From: Candidatus Manganitrophaceae bacterium
GTDB lineage: Bacteria; Nitrospirota; Nitrospiria; SBBL01; Manganitrophaceae
Length of the DNA stretch: 10,323 bases
Assembly: GCA_004297235.1 (NCBI GenBank)
Contig: SCUR01000263.1
Coordinates: forward strand, 1-10,323
Direction of reading: 5' to 3'
Both the position numbers and the translations under genes were made by a program. Below are positions 1 through 8,600 of the stretch, in pieces. Positions within the stretch are counted from its first letter, which is position 1, and every line of letters starts with the position of its first letter. The notes beneath the pieces are model-generated. The model saw nothing but the letters and a program-made list of their open reading frames with translations, was not told the origin of the DNA and made no database searches.

Positions 1-13
1 GCTCTTCCGATCT
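1..13. other. Illumina adapter remnant at the contig edge
   Basis: The first 13 bases, GCTCTTCCGATCT, equal the 3' terminal bases of the standard Illumina TruSeq/Nextera-independent adapter. They sit exactly at the end of the window, as expected for untrimmed adapter at a contig end. Read through in the ferredoxin frame they would encode Ser-Ser-Asp-Leu just before the Cys-Ser-Thr-Cys motif, where plant- and adrenodoxin-type ferredoxins normally have a Gly-rich cluster loop. That supports an artificial origin. The bases should not be treated as genomic. Confidence 0.85.
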
Positions 14-14
14 G

Positions 15-413
15 ACCTGCAGCACCTGCCGCGTTTGGGTCGTCGAGGGAATGCCGAACTTGACGGAAATCGACCTGGATGAAGAAAATATGTTGGAGGA
101 GGCGCAGCTGCCCGCTCCCTTTCGTCTCTCTTGCCAGGCGAAGCTCAAAGGAGACGTCATCGTTCGTGTTCCCGATGAAGAGATGGAGTGGACCCGGGGG
201 GCGCTTCGAGAGCTCGATGCGCTCGACCCCTCCCGCCGCGAGATTATTCGGATGATGGTGGAGAAGCGGGCGCGCGCGCAGGGGATCACCGCGATTCTTC
301 CCGATACGGCCATCCCTTTCGTGGCGGAAGCGAAGAGAGAGGTCGAGGCCGTGGCGGATGATCCCGATCAACTCGCCCTGCTCGTGAAGCGGATCTTTCA
401 AGCACCCGCGTGA
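15..413 (+). CDS. [2Fe-2S] ferredoxin-domain protein, 5' truncated
   Basis: This is the 3' part of an electron-transfer protein. From base 15 the frame reads T-C-S-T-C-R-V-W-V-V-E-G, the second and third cluster cysteines (C-x2-C) of a plant/adrenodoxin-type [2Fe-2S] ferredoxin. The fourth cysteine follows in R-L-S-C-Q (codon 132-134), then G-D-V-I-V-R-V-P, the usual last strand of the fold. The ATG at 51 lies inside the domain, downstream of two ligand cysteines, so it is not the start; the true start and first cysteine are missing past the adapter-marked edge. The last ~70 residues after Trp (codon 189-191) follow a W-x3-A-x3-L-x4-P-x2-R...E-x2-AR-x2-GI pattern that resembles the small C-terminal domain of protochlorophyllide reductase subunit B (PCP_red). 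That match is from memory and tentative. The gene ends 66 bp before the cytochrome b gene on the same strand, so it may serve the same redox module. Confidence 0.82.
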   Translation, partial: TCSTCRVWVVEGMPNLTEIDLDEENMLEEAQLPAPFRLSCQAKLKGDVIVRVPDEEMEWTRGALRELDALDPSRREIIRMMVEKRARAQGITAILPDTAIPFVAEAKREVEAVADDPDQLALLVKRIFQAPA

Positions 414-434
414 TCGACTCGGGCGCTGTTCCTT

Positions 435-453
435 GCGATGATCGAATCATCGC
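435..453 (+). repeat. Perfect inverted repeat between ferredoxin and cytochrome b genes
   Basis: GCGATGAT (435-442) and ATCATCGC (446-453) are perfectly complementary across a CGA loop, giving an 8-bp stem. It lies in the 66-bp gap between the two redox genes. No T-run follows directly, so it is not a standard Rho-independent terminator. It could be an mRNA processing or stability hairpin, a weak attenuator or an operator. The sequence does not decide between these. Confidence 0.5.
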
Positions 454-479
454 CTTCCGAAATCAATTAGCGGATTTTC

Positions 480-1862
480 TTGGAGGAAATCATTCCGTCG
501 ACACCGTCGGAAAAATCAAAGAGTGAACCTTCGGGGTTCAGCGGGCTGGACACGTGGCTCGGATTAAGACACCTCGATTTCCCCGTTCCGGAACATGGCC
601 GATCGGTCCTCTATACCTTCGGCGGGATCGTTTTTATCGGCTTTGTCTTCATGGTCCTCACCGGTTTTCTCCTGACGCAAGTTTATAACCCCCTTCCTGA
701 ACAGGCCTACCAGAGCTTAGAGAAAATCCAAGAGATCAATTGGGCCCGCTATCTGCGCGCGCTTCATTATTGGTTTGCGCAGGGGGTCCTCTTCGCCCTG
801 ATCCTCCATACCACGCGCGTCTTCGTCACCGGCGCCTACAAACATCCGCGACAGGTGACCTGGTGGCTCGGCGTGACCCTTTTGGGAATCATGATGATGG
901 GGTCTTACTTCACCGGGACCGTTCTCAAATGGGACCAGGAGGGGGCCGACGCCCTCAACCATTTTAAAGAGCTGTTGCTGATGCTCGGGCCGTTCGGCGC
1001 GGTGATGACCGAATGGCTTCCGGGAAGCAGCCCGATCAATATTCGGATTTACGCCTCGCACATTGCCGTTTACCCGGTGCTGATCGTTCTCCTTCTGATT
1101 GGTCATTTTTACTTGATTCATGTCTTCAACCTCGCTCCCACCGCTTGGGGAAAATGGTCGAATGCGCCGGAGGTGCCGCCGGCGGAGACCAAAGGGCGGT
1201 TCAGCGAGCATGCCCGGAGCATTCTTCTTCTTTCGGTCGCCTATTACGGATTCCTCGCGCTGGTCGCGTTCTTCGTCCGCGCGCCGCTCGGCGGGGCCCC
1301 TTCCGGACACGAGGAGGCGGTGAAGCCCCCCTGGCCCTTCCTCTGGATGTATCTGTTCGAGAATGTCTGGGGAATCGGCGCCGTCCTCTATGCCACGATG
1401 GCGCTCTTCGGCTTCTTGGCGCTGGTCCCCTTGCTCGATCGCGGACAAGAGCGGCGGCTGGGAGCCCGGAAAGGGATCTTGTCGCTGGGGGCCGTCGTCG
1501 GCCTCTCCGTCATCGCCCTCACTTTTTACGGTTGGGTGGTGCCCGCGCAGGTTCATCAGCATTCTCATTCCCATGAGGAAGGCGGGGCGATGCCGGCAGA
1601 GGGGGACCCCCCTCACGAGGAGGGCGATCACCACGAAGAGGAGCCGCACTCCCATGATCCCGCCCCCGGCGGTTCTTCCGAGACGAAACCGCACGCGGAC
1701 GATCATGATCATCCGGAGGAGGCCGCCCCTCACGACGAAGGGGAGCATTCCCACGATCCGGCTCCCTCCAAGCAGACCTCTTCCAAGATGAAAAGTCCTT
1801 CCGAAAAGAAGCCCCACGTCGATGATCACGATCATCCGGACGGGGCCGACCACCGCGATTAA
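480..1862 (+). CDS. Cytochrome b (bc/b6-type) with His-rich C-terminal tail
   Basis: This is the integral-membrane, diheme quinol-oxidising subunit of a cytochrome bc-type complex (460 residues). Heme ligand pairs are visible as H96-x13-H110 in helix B and H194-x14-H209 in helix D; a 14-residue spacing in the second pair is typical of b6-type proteins. Seven hydrophobic segments fall at about 45-66, 95-117, 127-148, 192-215, 247-266, 286-318 and 332-354, so the b6-like and subunit IV-like parts are fused. The Qo-site motif is K-P-P-W-P-F-L-W (282-289): Pro replaces the usual Glu of PEWY. With a cytoplasmic N terminus, the tail (359-460, 19 His, many Asp/Glu) should be periplasmic and could bind metal, which is inference. 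TTG 480 is the most likely start because TAG at 468 blocks the frame upstream. No ATG or GTG lies in frame nearby, and GGAGG (482-486) lies just inside the start. No Rieske protein or cytochrome c gene is visible. Confidence 0.9.
   Translation: MEEIIPSTPSEKSKSEPSGFSGLDTWLGLRHLDFPVPEHGRSVLYTFGGIVFIGFVFMVLTGFLLTQVYNPLPEQAYQSLEKIQEINWARYLRALHYWFAQGVLFALILHTTRVFVTGAYKHPRQVTWWLGVTLLGIMMMGSYFTGTVLKWDQEGADALNHFKELLLMLGPFGAVMTEWLPGSSPINIRIYASHIAVYPVLIVLLLIGHFYLIHVFNLAPTAWGKWSNAPEVPPAETKGRFSEHARSILLLSVAYYGFLALVAFFVRAPLGGAPSGHEEAVKPPWPFLWMYLFENVWGIGAVLYATMALFGFLALVPLLDRGQERRLGARKGILSLGAVVGLSVIALTFYGWVVPAQVHQHSHSHEEGGAMPAEGDPPHEEGDHHEEEPHSHDPAPGGSSETKPHADDHDHPEEAAPHDEGEHSHDPAPSKQTSSKMKSPSEKKPHVDDHDHPDGADHRD
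1647..1859 (+). repeat. Imperfect tandem repeat encoding the His/Asp-rich tail
   Basis: Two protein repeat units lie in the tail of the cytochrome b. Unit 1 (residues 390-422) begins HSHDPAP and contains KPHADDHDHP. Unit 2 (423-460) begins HSHDPAP and contains KPHVDDHDHP. The units share start and core but differ in the linker: GGSSET in the first and a longer, Lys/Ser-rich stretch in the second. An internal duplication followed by divergence is the simplest explanation. Confidence 0.75.
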
Positions 1863-1914
1863 TCCTTCTTTTTAACGTCCAATGTCATCTTCCTTCCCAT
1901 CCTTTTGGAGCGCG

Positions 1915-1944
1915 TTGACTTCCATTTTCTCGTTATGCTAGGTT
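1915..1944 (+). promoter_or_regulatory. Predicted sigma70-type promoter for the cold-shock gene
   Basis: TTGACT (1915-1920) is followed by an 18-bp spacer and TAGGTT (1939-1944). A TG at 1936-1937 gives an extended -10 (TGcTAGGTT). Transcription would start near 1951, leaving a leader of about 150 nt, a length often seen for cspA-like genes. The -35 is good and the -10 is weak apart from the TG extension. Confidence 0.5.
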
Positions 1945-1991
1945 AAATTGATCTTGTTTGAGGCCCTATTTTTTGAACTGTTATTCGAAGT

Positions 1992-2009
1992 CGCCGATGC
2001 AAATCGGCG
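1992..2009 (+). promoter_or_regulatory. 5' leader hairpin 1 (GCAA tetraloop) of the cold-shock gene
   Basis: CGCCGAT (1992-1998) and ATCGGCG (2003-2009) form a perfect 7-bp stem closed by a GCAA loop, a stable GNRA tetraloop. It lies in the predicted leader about 90 nt before the start codon. Structured leaders are known to control cspA-type mRNAs by temperature; a role here is inferred. Confidence 0.5.
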
Positions 2010-2043
2010 CTGGTAAGAGACATTCGATTCAAACAAGCGGCAG

Positions 2044-2064
2044 TGTTCTTTCTGCCAAAGAACA
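2044..2064 (+). promoter_or_regulatory. 5' leader hairpin 2 of the cold-shock gene
   Basis: TGTTCTTT (2044-2051) and AAAGAACA (2057-2064) form a perfect 8-bp, A/T-rich stem with loop CTGCC. It lies 21 nt upstream of the ribosome binding site. The weak stem would melt more readily than hairpin 1 with temperature, so the pair could form a temperature-dependent switch. That function is inference. Confidence 0.45.
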
Positions 2065-2085
2065 AAGAGAAGCAAGAGCAAAACC

Positions 2086-2093
2086 GAGGAGGA
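2086..2093 (+). promoter_or_regulatory. Strong ribosome binding site of the cold-shock gene
   Basis: GAGGAGGA lies 7 nt before ATG 2101. It is near-ideal in match and spacing, is preceded by an unstructured A-rich stretch (2057-2085), and fixes the start codon. Confidence 0.75.
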
Positions 2094-2100
2094 AGGCTCC

Positions 2101-2304
2101 ATGATTAAAGGGCGCGTCAAATGGTTCGACGCCAACAAAGGGTTTGGGTTTATCACTCGCGATGATGGCGGCGACGTGTTTGTTCACTACACAGCGATTC
2201 AGGGGGAAGGCTACCGAAAGCTTGAAGAGGGCCAAAAGGTTCAATTTGAAGTTGAACAAGGGAAAAAAGGACCTCAAGCGATCAACGTCAGTCTGGCTGC
2301 GTAG
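2101..2304 (+). CDS. Cold-shock protein, CspA family
   Basis: This 67-residue single cold-shock domain protein binds single-stranded RNA and DNA in the cytoplasm, acting as an RNA chaperone that melts mRNA secondary structure. It has the standard family length. The N-terminal GRVKWFDANKGFGFI segment contains RNP1 (KGFGFI, residues 13-18), and RNP2 is DVFVHY (25-30), followed by the usual E-G-Q-K-V-Q-F-E-V segment and the final A-I-N-V strand. The gene stands alone, with its own promoter, long leader and terminator. The family includes cold-induced and constitutive members; the long structured leader favours post-transcriptional control, but induction cannot be read from the sequence. Confidence 0.96.
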   Translation: MIKGRVKWFDANKGFGFITRDDGGDVFVHYTAIQGEGYRKLEEGQKVQFEVEQGKKGPQAINVSLAA

Positions 2305-2323
2305 CGGACGAAACGACCCCAAG

Positions 2324-2362
2324 GGGCCCCGCGGGAGCGATCCCGCGGGGCCCTTTTATTTT
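2324..2362 (+). terminator. Rho-independent terminator after the cold-shock gene
   Basis: GGGCCCCGCGGGA (2324-2336) pairs perfectly with TCCCGCGGGGCCC (2341-2353) across a GCGA tetraloop. TTTTATTTT (2354-2362) follows directly. The stem starts 20 nt after the stop codon. This separates the cold-shock transcript from guaB. Confidence 0.93.
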
Positions 2363-2373
2363 AAACCTCTCCC

Positions 2374-2402
2374 TTGACCTCGATACCCGGTTATGATAAT
2401 AA
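2374..2402 (+). promoter_or_regulatory. Predicted promoter of the guaBA operon
   Basis: TTGACC (2374-2379), a 17-bp spacer and TAATAA (2397-2402) with TG at 2394-2395 form a plausible extended -10 promoter immediately after the cold-shock terminator. The A/T-rich run 2391-2406 offers other -10 registers (TATGAT, GATAAT), so the exact hexamer is uncertain. No purine riboswitch is recognised in the short leader. Confidence 0.55.
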
Positions 2403-2438
2403 TAATCACTTTATCAACGAATCAGAGGGGCCCCAAGT

Positions 2439-3908
2439 ATGTTGTCCGATAAGCTTCCCGAGGGATTAACCTTTGATGATGTCATCCTCATTCCCGCCCG
2501 CTCCGCCGTCCTTCCGCGGGACGTCAATCTTCGAACCCGCATCACCCGCCATATCGAAATTCAAATCCCCATCCTCAGCGCGGCGATGGATACCGTCACC
2601 GAGTCGCGCCTGGCGATTGCGCTCGCGCGCGAGGGGGGGATCGGCATCATCCATCGCGCCCTCTCCGTGGAAGCGCAGGCGGCCGAAGTCGACCGGGTGA
2701 AGAAGTCGGAGAGCGGCATGATCGTCGACCCGATCACGATCTCGCCCGACCAGCAGCTGCACGAAGCGCTCAAGCTGATGAATCAATACCGGATCTCCGG
2801 CATCCCGGTCACTCAAAACGGAAAGCTGGTCGGCATCTTGACCAATCGAGACCTTCGGTTCGAAACCCGAATGAACCTCAAGGTCTCCGACGTGATGACG
2901 AAGGAGAACCTCATCACCGCCCCCGAAGGGACCACCCTGGAAGAGGCCCGGAAAATTCTCCACAAAAATCGGATCGAAAAACTCCCGGTGGTCAACAGCC
3001 GCTTCGAGCTGAAGGGATTGATCACGATCAAGGACATCGAGAAGAAAATCAAGTATCCGAACGCCTGCAAAGATAAATTCGGCCGCTTGCGCGTCGGCGG
3101 GGCGGTCGGCATCGGCGGAGATTCCAAAGACCGGGTCGACGCCCTGGTTCGCGCGGGAGCCGACCTGATCGTGGTCGACACCGCCCACGGTCACTCGGTC
3201 GCCGTTCTCGATACGATCAAAGCGGTCCGCAAACGCTATCCGGATATCGAGATCGTCGGCGGCAATGTGGCGACGGCCGACGCGACGGTCGATCTGATCA
3301 AGGCGGGGGTCGACGCGGTGAAGGTCGGCGTCGGTCCGGGATCAATCTGCACGACGCGGGTGATTGCCGGGGCCGGCGTGCCGCAGTTGACCGCGATCTC
3401 GGAGTGCGCCAAGGGAGCGAAGAAATACAAGGTTCCGATCATCGCCGACGGCGGGATCAAATATTCGGGCGACATCACCAAGGCGATCGCCGCGGGGGCC
3501 CAATCGGTCATGATCGGCGGACTTTTCGCCGGGACCGAAGAGAGTCCGGGCGAGACGGTCCTGCTCCAGGGCCGGAGCTATAAGGTTTATCGCGGCATGG
3601 GATCGCTCGGCGCCATGCAGCGCGGGGGGAAAGACCGCTACTTCCAGGAGTTCGAGCCGGAATCGAAGCTGGTCCCGGAAGGAATCGAAGGACGCGTCCC
3701 TTACAAGGGGACCCTCTCGGCGGTGGTCTACCAGCTGATCGGCGGCCTTCGGGCCGGGATGGGCTACTGCGGCGCGCGGGATATCGAGGAGCTGCGGGAA
3801 AAATCGAAGTTTATTCGGTTGACCCATGCCGGGCTGCGCGAGAGCCATCCGCACGACGTCATCATCACCAAGGAGTCCCCGAACTACGAGCGGGGCGGAG
3901 AGTCTTAA
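2439..3908 (+). CDS. guaB: IMP dehydrogenase
   Basis: GuaB is the NAD-dependent cytosolic enzyme that oxidises IMP to XMP, the first committed step of GMP synthesis. At 489 residues it has the usual bacterial length. The (beta/alpha)8 barrel begins with L-T-F-D-D-V (10-15). It is interrupted by a CBS-domain pair at about 92-205 that binds regulatory nucleotides in this family. Catalytic Cys304 lies in G-V-G-P-G-S-I-C-T-T-R, IMP-binding residues in A-D-G-G-I (336-340), and the mobile flap follows Y-R-G-M-G-S-L (384-390), with Arg420 in G-R-V-P-Y-K-G as the likely general base. AGAGGGG (2424-2430) lies 8 nt before ATG 2439 and supports this start. guaA follows after 30 bp, so the two are probably cotranscribed. 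No missing residue or frameshift is seen. Confidence 0.98.
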   Translation: MLSDKLPEGLTFDDVILIPARSAVLPRDVNLRTRITRHIEIQIPILSAAMDTVTESRLAIALAREGGIGIIHRALSVEAQAAEVDRVKKSESGMIVDPITISPDQQLHEALKLMNQYRISGIPVTQNGKLVGILTNRDLRFETRMNLKVSDVMTKENLITAPEGTTLEEARKILHKNRIEKLPVVNSRFELKGLITIKDIEKKIKYPNACKDKFGRLRVGGAVGIGGDSKDRVDALVRAGADLIVVDTAHGHSVAVLDTIKAVRKRYPDIEIVGGNVATADATVDLIKAGVDAVKVGVGPGSICTTRVIAGAGVPQLTAISECAKGAKKYKVPIIADGGIKYSGDITKAIAAGAQSVMIGGLFAGTEESPGETVLLQGRSYKVYRGMGSLGAMQRGGKDRYFQEFEPESKLVPEGIEGRVPYKGTLSAVVYQLIGGLRAGMGYCGARDIEELREKSKFIRLTHAGLRESHPHDVIITKESPNYERGGES

Positions 3909-3938
3909 CGGCGCTTCGCCTTCCGCCATACAGGTCTG

Positions 3939-5483
<1,545 letters not shown>

Positions 5484-5688
5484 GGGCCGCACCGGCGCCG
5501 CGCCATCCAGGAAATTCCGCCGAACAAAAGAAAAGCCCGCCGCAATCCAACGGATCCACTTCGTCTGAATTTTCTCCGATGTCTTGTTCCTCCTGTCCTA
5601 AATGTGCCATCATAGTAGGGAGGGAATATGTCGCCGCCCTCCTTGAAATTCCCTTCCAGGGACACACCGAATCGATAATAGGGCCGCC
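5484..5688 (+). other. Intergenic region between guaA and treY
   Basis: This 205-bp gap has no convincing Rho-independent terminator: GC-rich palindromic bases right after the guaA stop (near 5491-5507) lack a T-run. No clear -35/-10 pair with normal spacing was found. It holds one small ORF with a strong ribosome binding site (5628-5678), and a 5-bp hairpin, TCCCT/AGGGA, at 5650-5662 inside that ORF. Readthrough from guaA into treY is possible. Confidence 0.5.
5628..5678 (+). CDS. Possible 16-codon leader ORF upstream of treY
   Basis: ATG 5628 is preceded by GTAGGGAGGGA, a better ribosome binding site than that of treY. It opens a 16-codon frame (MSPPSLKFPSRDTPNR) ending in TAA 5676-5678, 10 nt before the treY ATG and in another frame. 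It could be a leader peptide that couples or attenuates treY translation. Chance occurrence is quite possible: the peptide is Pro/Ser/Arg-rich without the repeated regulatory codons of classic attenuators, and no homolog is recognised. Confidence 0.25.
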   Translation: MSPPSLKFPSRDTPNR

Positions 5689-8600
5689 ATGTCGCAGCGT
5701 GCACCGCTCGAGGAAGATCGAATCGATCCTTTCATTCAGTCTTTCATCCAGAGCCTTTCGGACCTGGAGATCGCTCCCACGTCGACCTACCGGGTCCAAT
5801 TCAATTATCAATTTCGATTTCCCGATGCCGCGCAGATCATCCCTTATCTCAACGATCTGGGGATCACCCATCTCTACGCCTCTCCCTATCTTCAGGCGCG
5901 GCCGAAGAGCCTTCATGGGTACGACATCTGTAATCACAATGCCCTCAATCCGGAGATCGGGAGCGAAACGGATCATGCCGAGATGATCGACGCGCTGCGG
6001 CGGCATCATCTCGGACATATACTGGATATCGTGCCGAACCACATGGGGGTGACCGAAAATCAGTGGTGGCTCGACGTTCTCGAAAACGGACGGAATTCTC
6101 CCTATGCCCACTATTTTGACATCGATTGGCACCCGATTAAAAAAGAGCTGAGCGGGAAGGTGCTCCTCCCGGTGTTGGGCAATCAGTACGGCCAAGTTCT
6201 GGAGAGTCAAGATCTGCAGCTGCGCTTCTCCGCGGGGGCGTTTTGGATCACCTATTATGATAACCGCTTTCCGGTTTCTCCCCGGAGCTACCCGAAGATT
6301 TTGAGATACCGGCTGGATGCGCTCGAAAAAGAGATGGAAGACGACCCCGAAAATATTCAGGAGTATCACGGTATCACGCTCGCCTTGCTCCATCTGCCGG
6401 TCGAGATCCAATCCGACCCCCAGCGCATCGCCGAAGAGCGGCGCCAGATCGATTGGATCAAGCGGCGCTTGGCGAAGCTCTATCAGGGAGAAGAGAAAAT
6501 TCGGCGGTTCATCGACGAGAATGTCGCATTCTTCAACGGAAAGAAGGGGGAGCCGCGCAGCTTCGACCTGCTCGACCAGCTTCTCAATGAACAGTCGTAT
6601 CGGCTTTCCTACTGGCGGGTCGCTTCGGATGAGATCAATTACCGGCGCTTCTTCGACGTTAACGAGCTCGCCTCCATTTCAATGGAGCGGAAAGAGGTGT
6701 TCGAGGAGACGCACCAGCTCCTTTTCCGACTCATTCGGGAGGGAAAGCTCGACGGGCTTCGGGTCGACCACCCCGACGGGCTCTTTGATCCGATCGATTA
6801 CTTCCGGCGCCTTCAGAAGCGCTGCTGGGTCCTTCGCGGGACGGCGCGGATTCCGGAGGGGACCCCCGAGGAGGTGAAGAAAAAAGTGGAGGAAAAGTTC
6901 GCCGAGGCCGCCGATCGTTTCTTGGCGAGCCGGACCCGGCCGGGGGTGAGGCTGCCGTTCTATGTCGTCGTCGAGAAGATTCTCAGCAAAGGGGAGCGGC
7001 TGCCGGAGCGGTGGCCGGTCCACGGGACCGTCGGCTATGAGTATCTGAACGCCGTCAACGCCCTCTTCGTCGACAGCCGCCATGCGAAGCGGTTCGACCA
7101 GATCTATGCCGACTTTATCGGGACCAAGTCCCGCTTTTCCGACATCGTTTATGAGCGGAAGAAATTCATCATGAACACCACGATGGCGAGCGAGATCAAC
7201 GTTCTCTCCCATCGGTTGAATCGTCTCTCCGAGAAAGACCGGCTGTCGCGGGACTTCACGCTCTACAGCCTGCGGGACGCCATTCGGGAGGTGATTGCCT
7301 GCTTTCCGATCTACCGAACCTACATCACGCGGTTCGAGCGGCTGGAGGAGCACGACCGAAAATTCGTCGAGATGGCGGTGACCAAGGCGAAACAACGGAG
7401 CCCGGCGACCGATATCTCGATTTTCGATTATCTGAAGCGGACGCTCTTTCTGCAGTACCCTGAATATTTCACCGAAGAGGACCGGCGGGAGCAGTTGGCC
7501 TTTGTCCAAAAGTTTCAGCAATGCACCGGACCGATCATGGCGAAGGGATTGGAAGACACCGCCTTCTACGTTTACAACCGGCTGGTCTCGCTGAACGAAG
7601 TGGGGGGCGATCCGCAGACGTTCGGCATTTCTGCGGGCGACTTTCACAAACAAAATGCGGAGCGGTTGGAGCGATGGCCCTATTCGATGCTCACCACCTC
7701 GACCCACGATACGAAGCGCAGCGAAGATGTCCGAGCGCGAATCAATGTCCTCTCCGAAATGCCGGAGGAGTGGCAGGCCGCCGCGACCCGATGGGCCGAC
7801 CTCAACCGTTCGAAGAAGGTGGAGATCGAGGGGGAGCCGGCTCCCGATGCCAACGAGGAGTATCTTCTGTATCAGACGCTGCTCGGCGCCTGGCCGCTGA
7901 GAGCGCCTTCCCCCAACGAATATCAAGAATTTAAAAAGCGGATTCAGGCCTACATGACGAAAGCCTCGAAGGAGGCGAAGGTCAATACCAGCTGGATCAG
8001 CCCCAACGAGGCGTATGACCAAGCGCTCTCGACCTTCATCGAGGCGATCTTGGATCCCGGTTCATCGACGCCGTTCCTGGAGGACTTCAACGACTTTCAG
8101 AAGACCGTCTCTCATTTTGGAATTTTCAACAGCCTCTCTCAGACGCTGCTGAAGATCGCCTCTCCCGGGGTTCCCGATCTCTATCAAGGATGCGAGCTGT
8201 TCGACTTGAGCCTGGTCGATCCCGATAATCGGCGGCCGGTCGATTACCCCCTCCGGATACGAAGACTCGAGGAGATCAAAAAGGAGATGATGTCCGACCT
8301 GCCGTCCCCCTTGTTGATTCAGCGGCTTCTTCGAGAAAAAGAAGAGGGTCTGATTAAGCTCTTCGTGACCTGGCGGGCGTTGAACTGCCGCCGCGAACAT
8401 CGCCGGTTATTTCTAAACGGCGCCTACCTCCCCCGCGAGGCGGCCGGCCCGGCCCGGGAACATCTGATCGCCTTCTCCAGAAGGCTGAACGGGGAGCACC
8501 TGATCGTGGCGGCGCCGCGGCTGCTCGTCTCGCTGATCGATCGATCGGAAGATCCGATCGGGGCGGCGTGGGAGGGAAGCGATCTTCTTCTGGAGGATGA

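Noticed and set aside
717..1853. 378-codon open frame on the - strand opposite the cytochrome b gene
   Set aside because: It mirrors the GC-rich codon pattern of the + strand gene, its product is Arg/Gly/His-rich and low in complexity, and the + strand has clear heme-ligand motifs.
1815..1880. Terminator after cytochrome b from GATGAT-CACG-ATCATC and TTCTTTTT
   Set aside because: The hairpin lies within the coding region and is separated from the T-run by more than 30 bases.
2363..2438. Purine-type riboswitch before guaB
   Set aside because: Only about 35 nt separate the predicted transcription start from the ATG, too short for the aptamer, and no three-way junction core is visible.
6679..8022. 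447-codon - strand frame inside treY
   Set aside because: It lies wholly within conserved TreY motifs on the + strand and is an antisense shadow caused by base composition.
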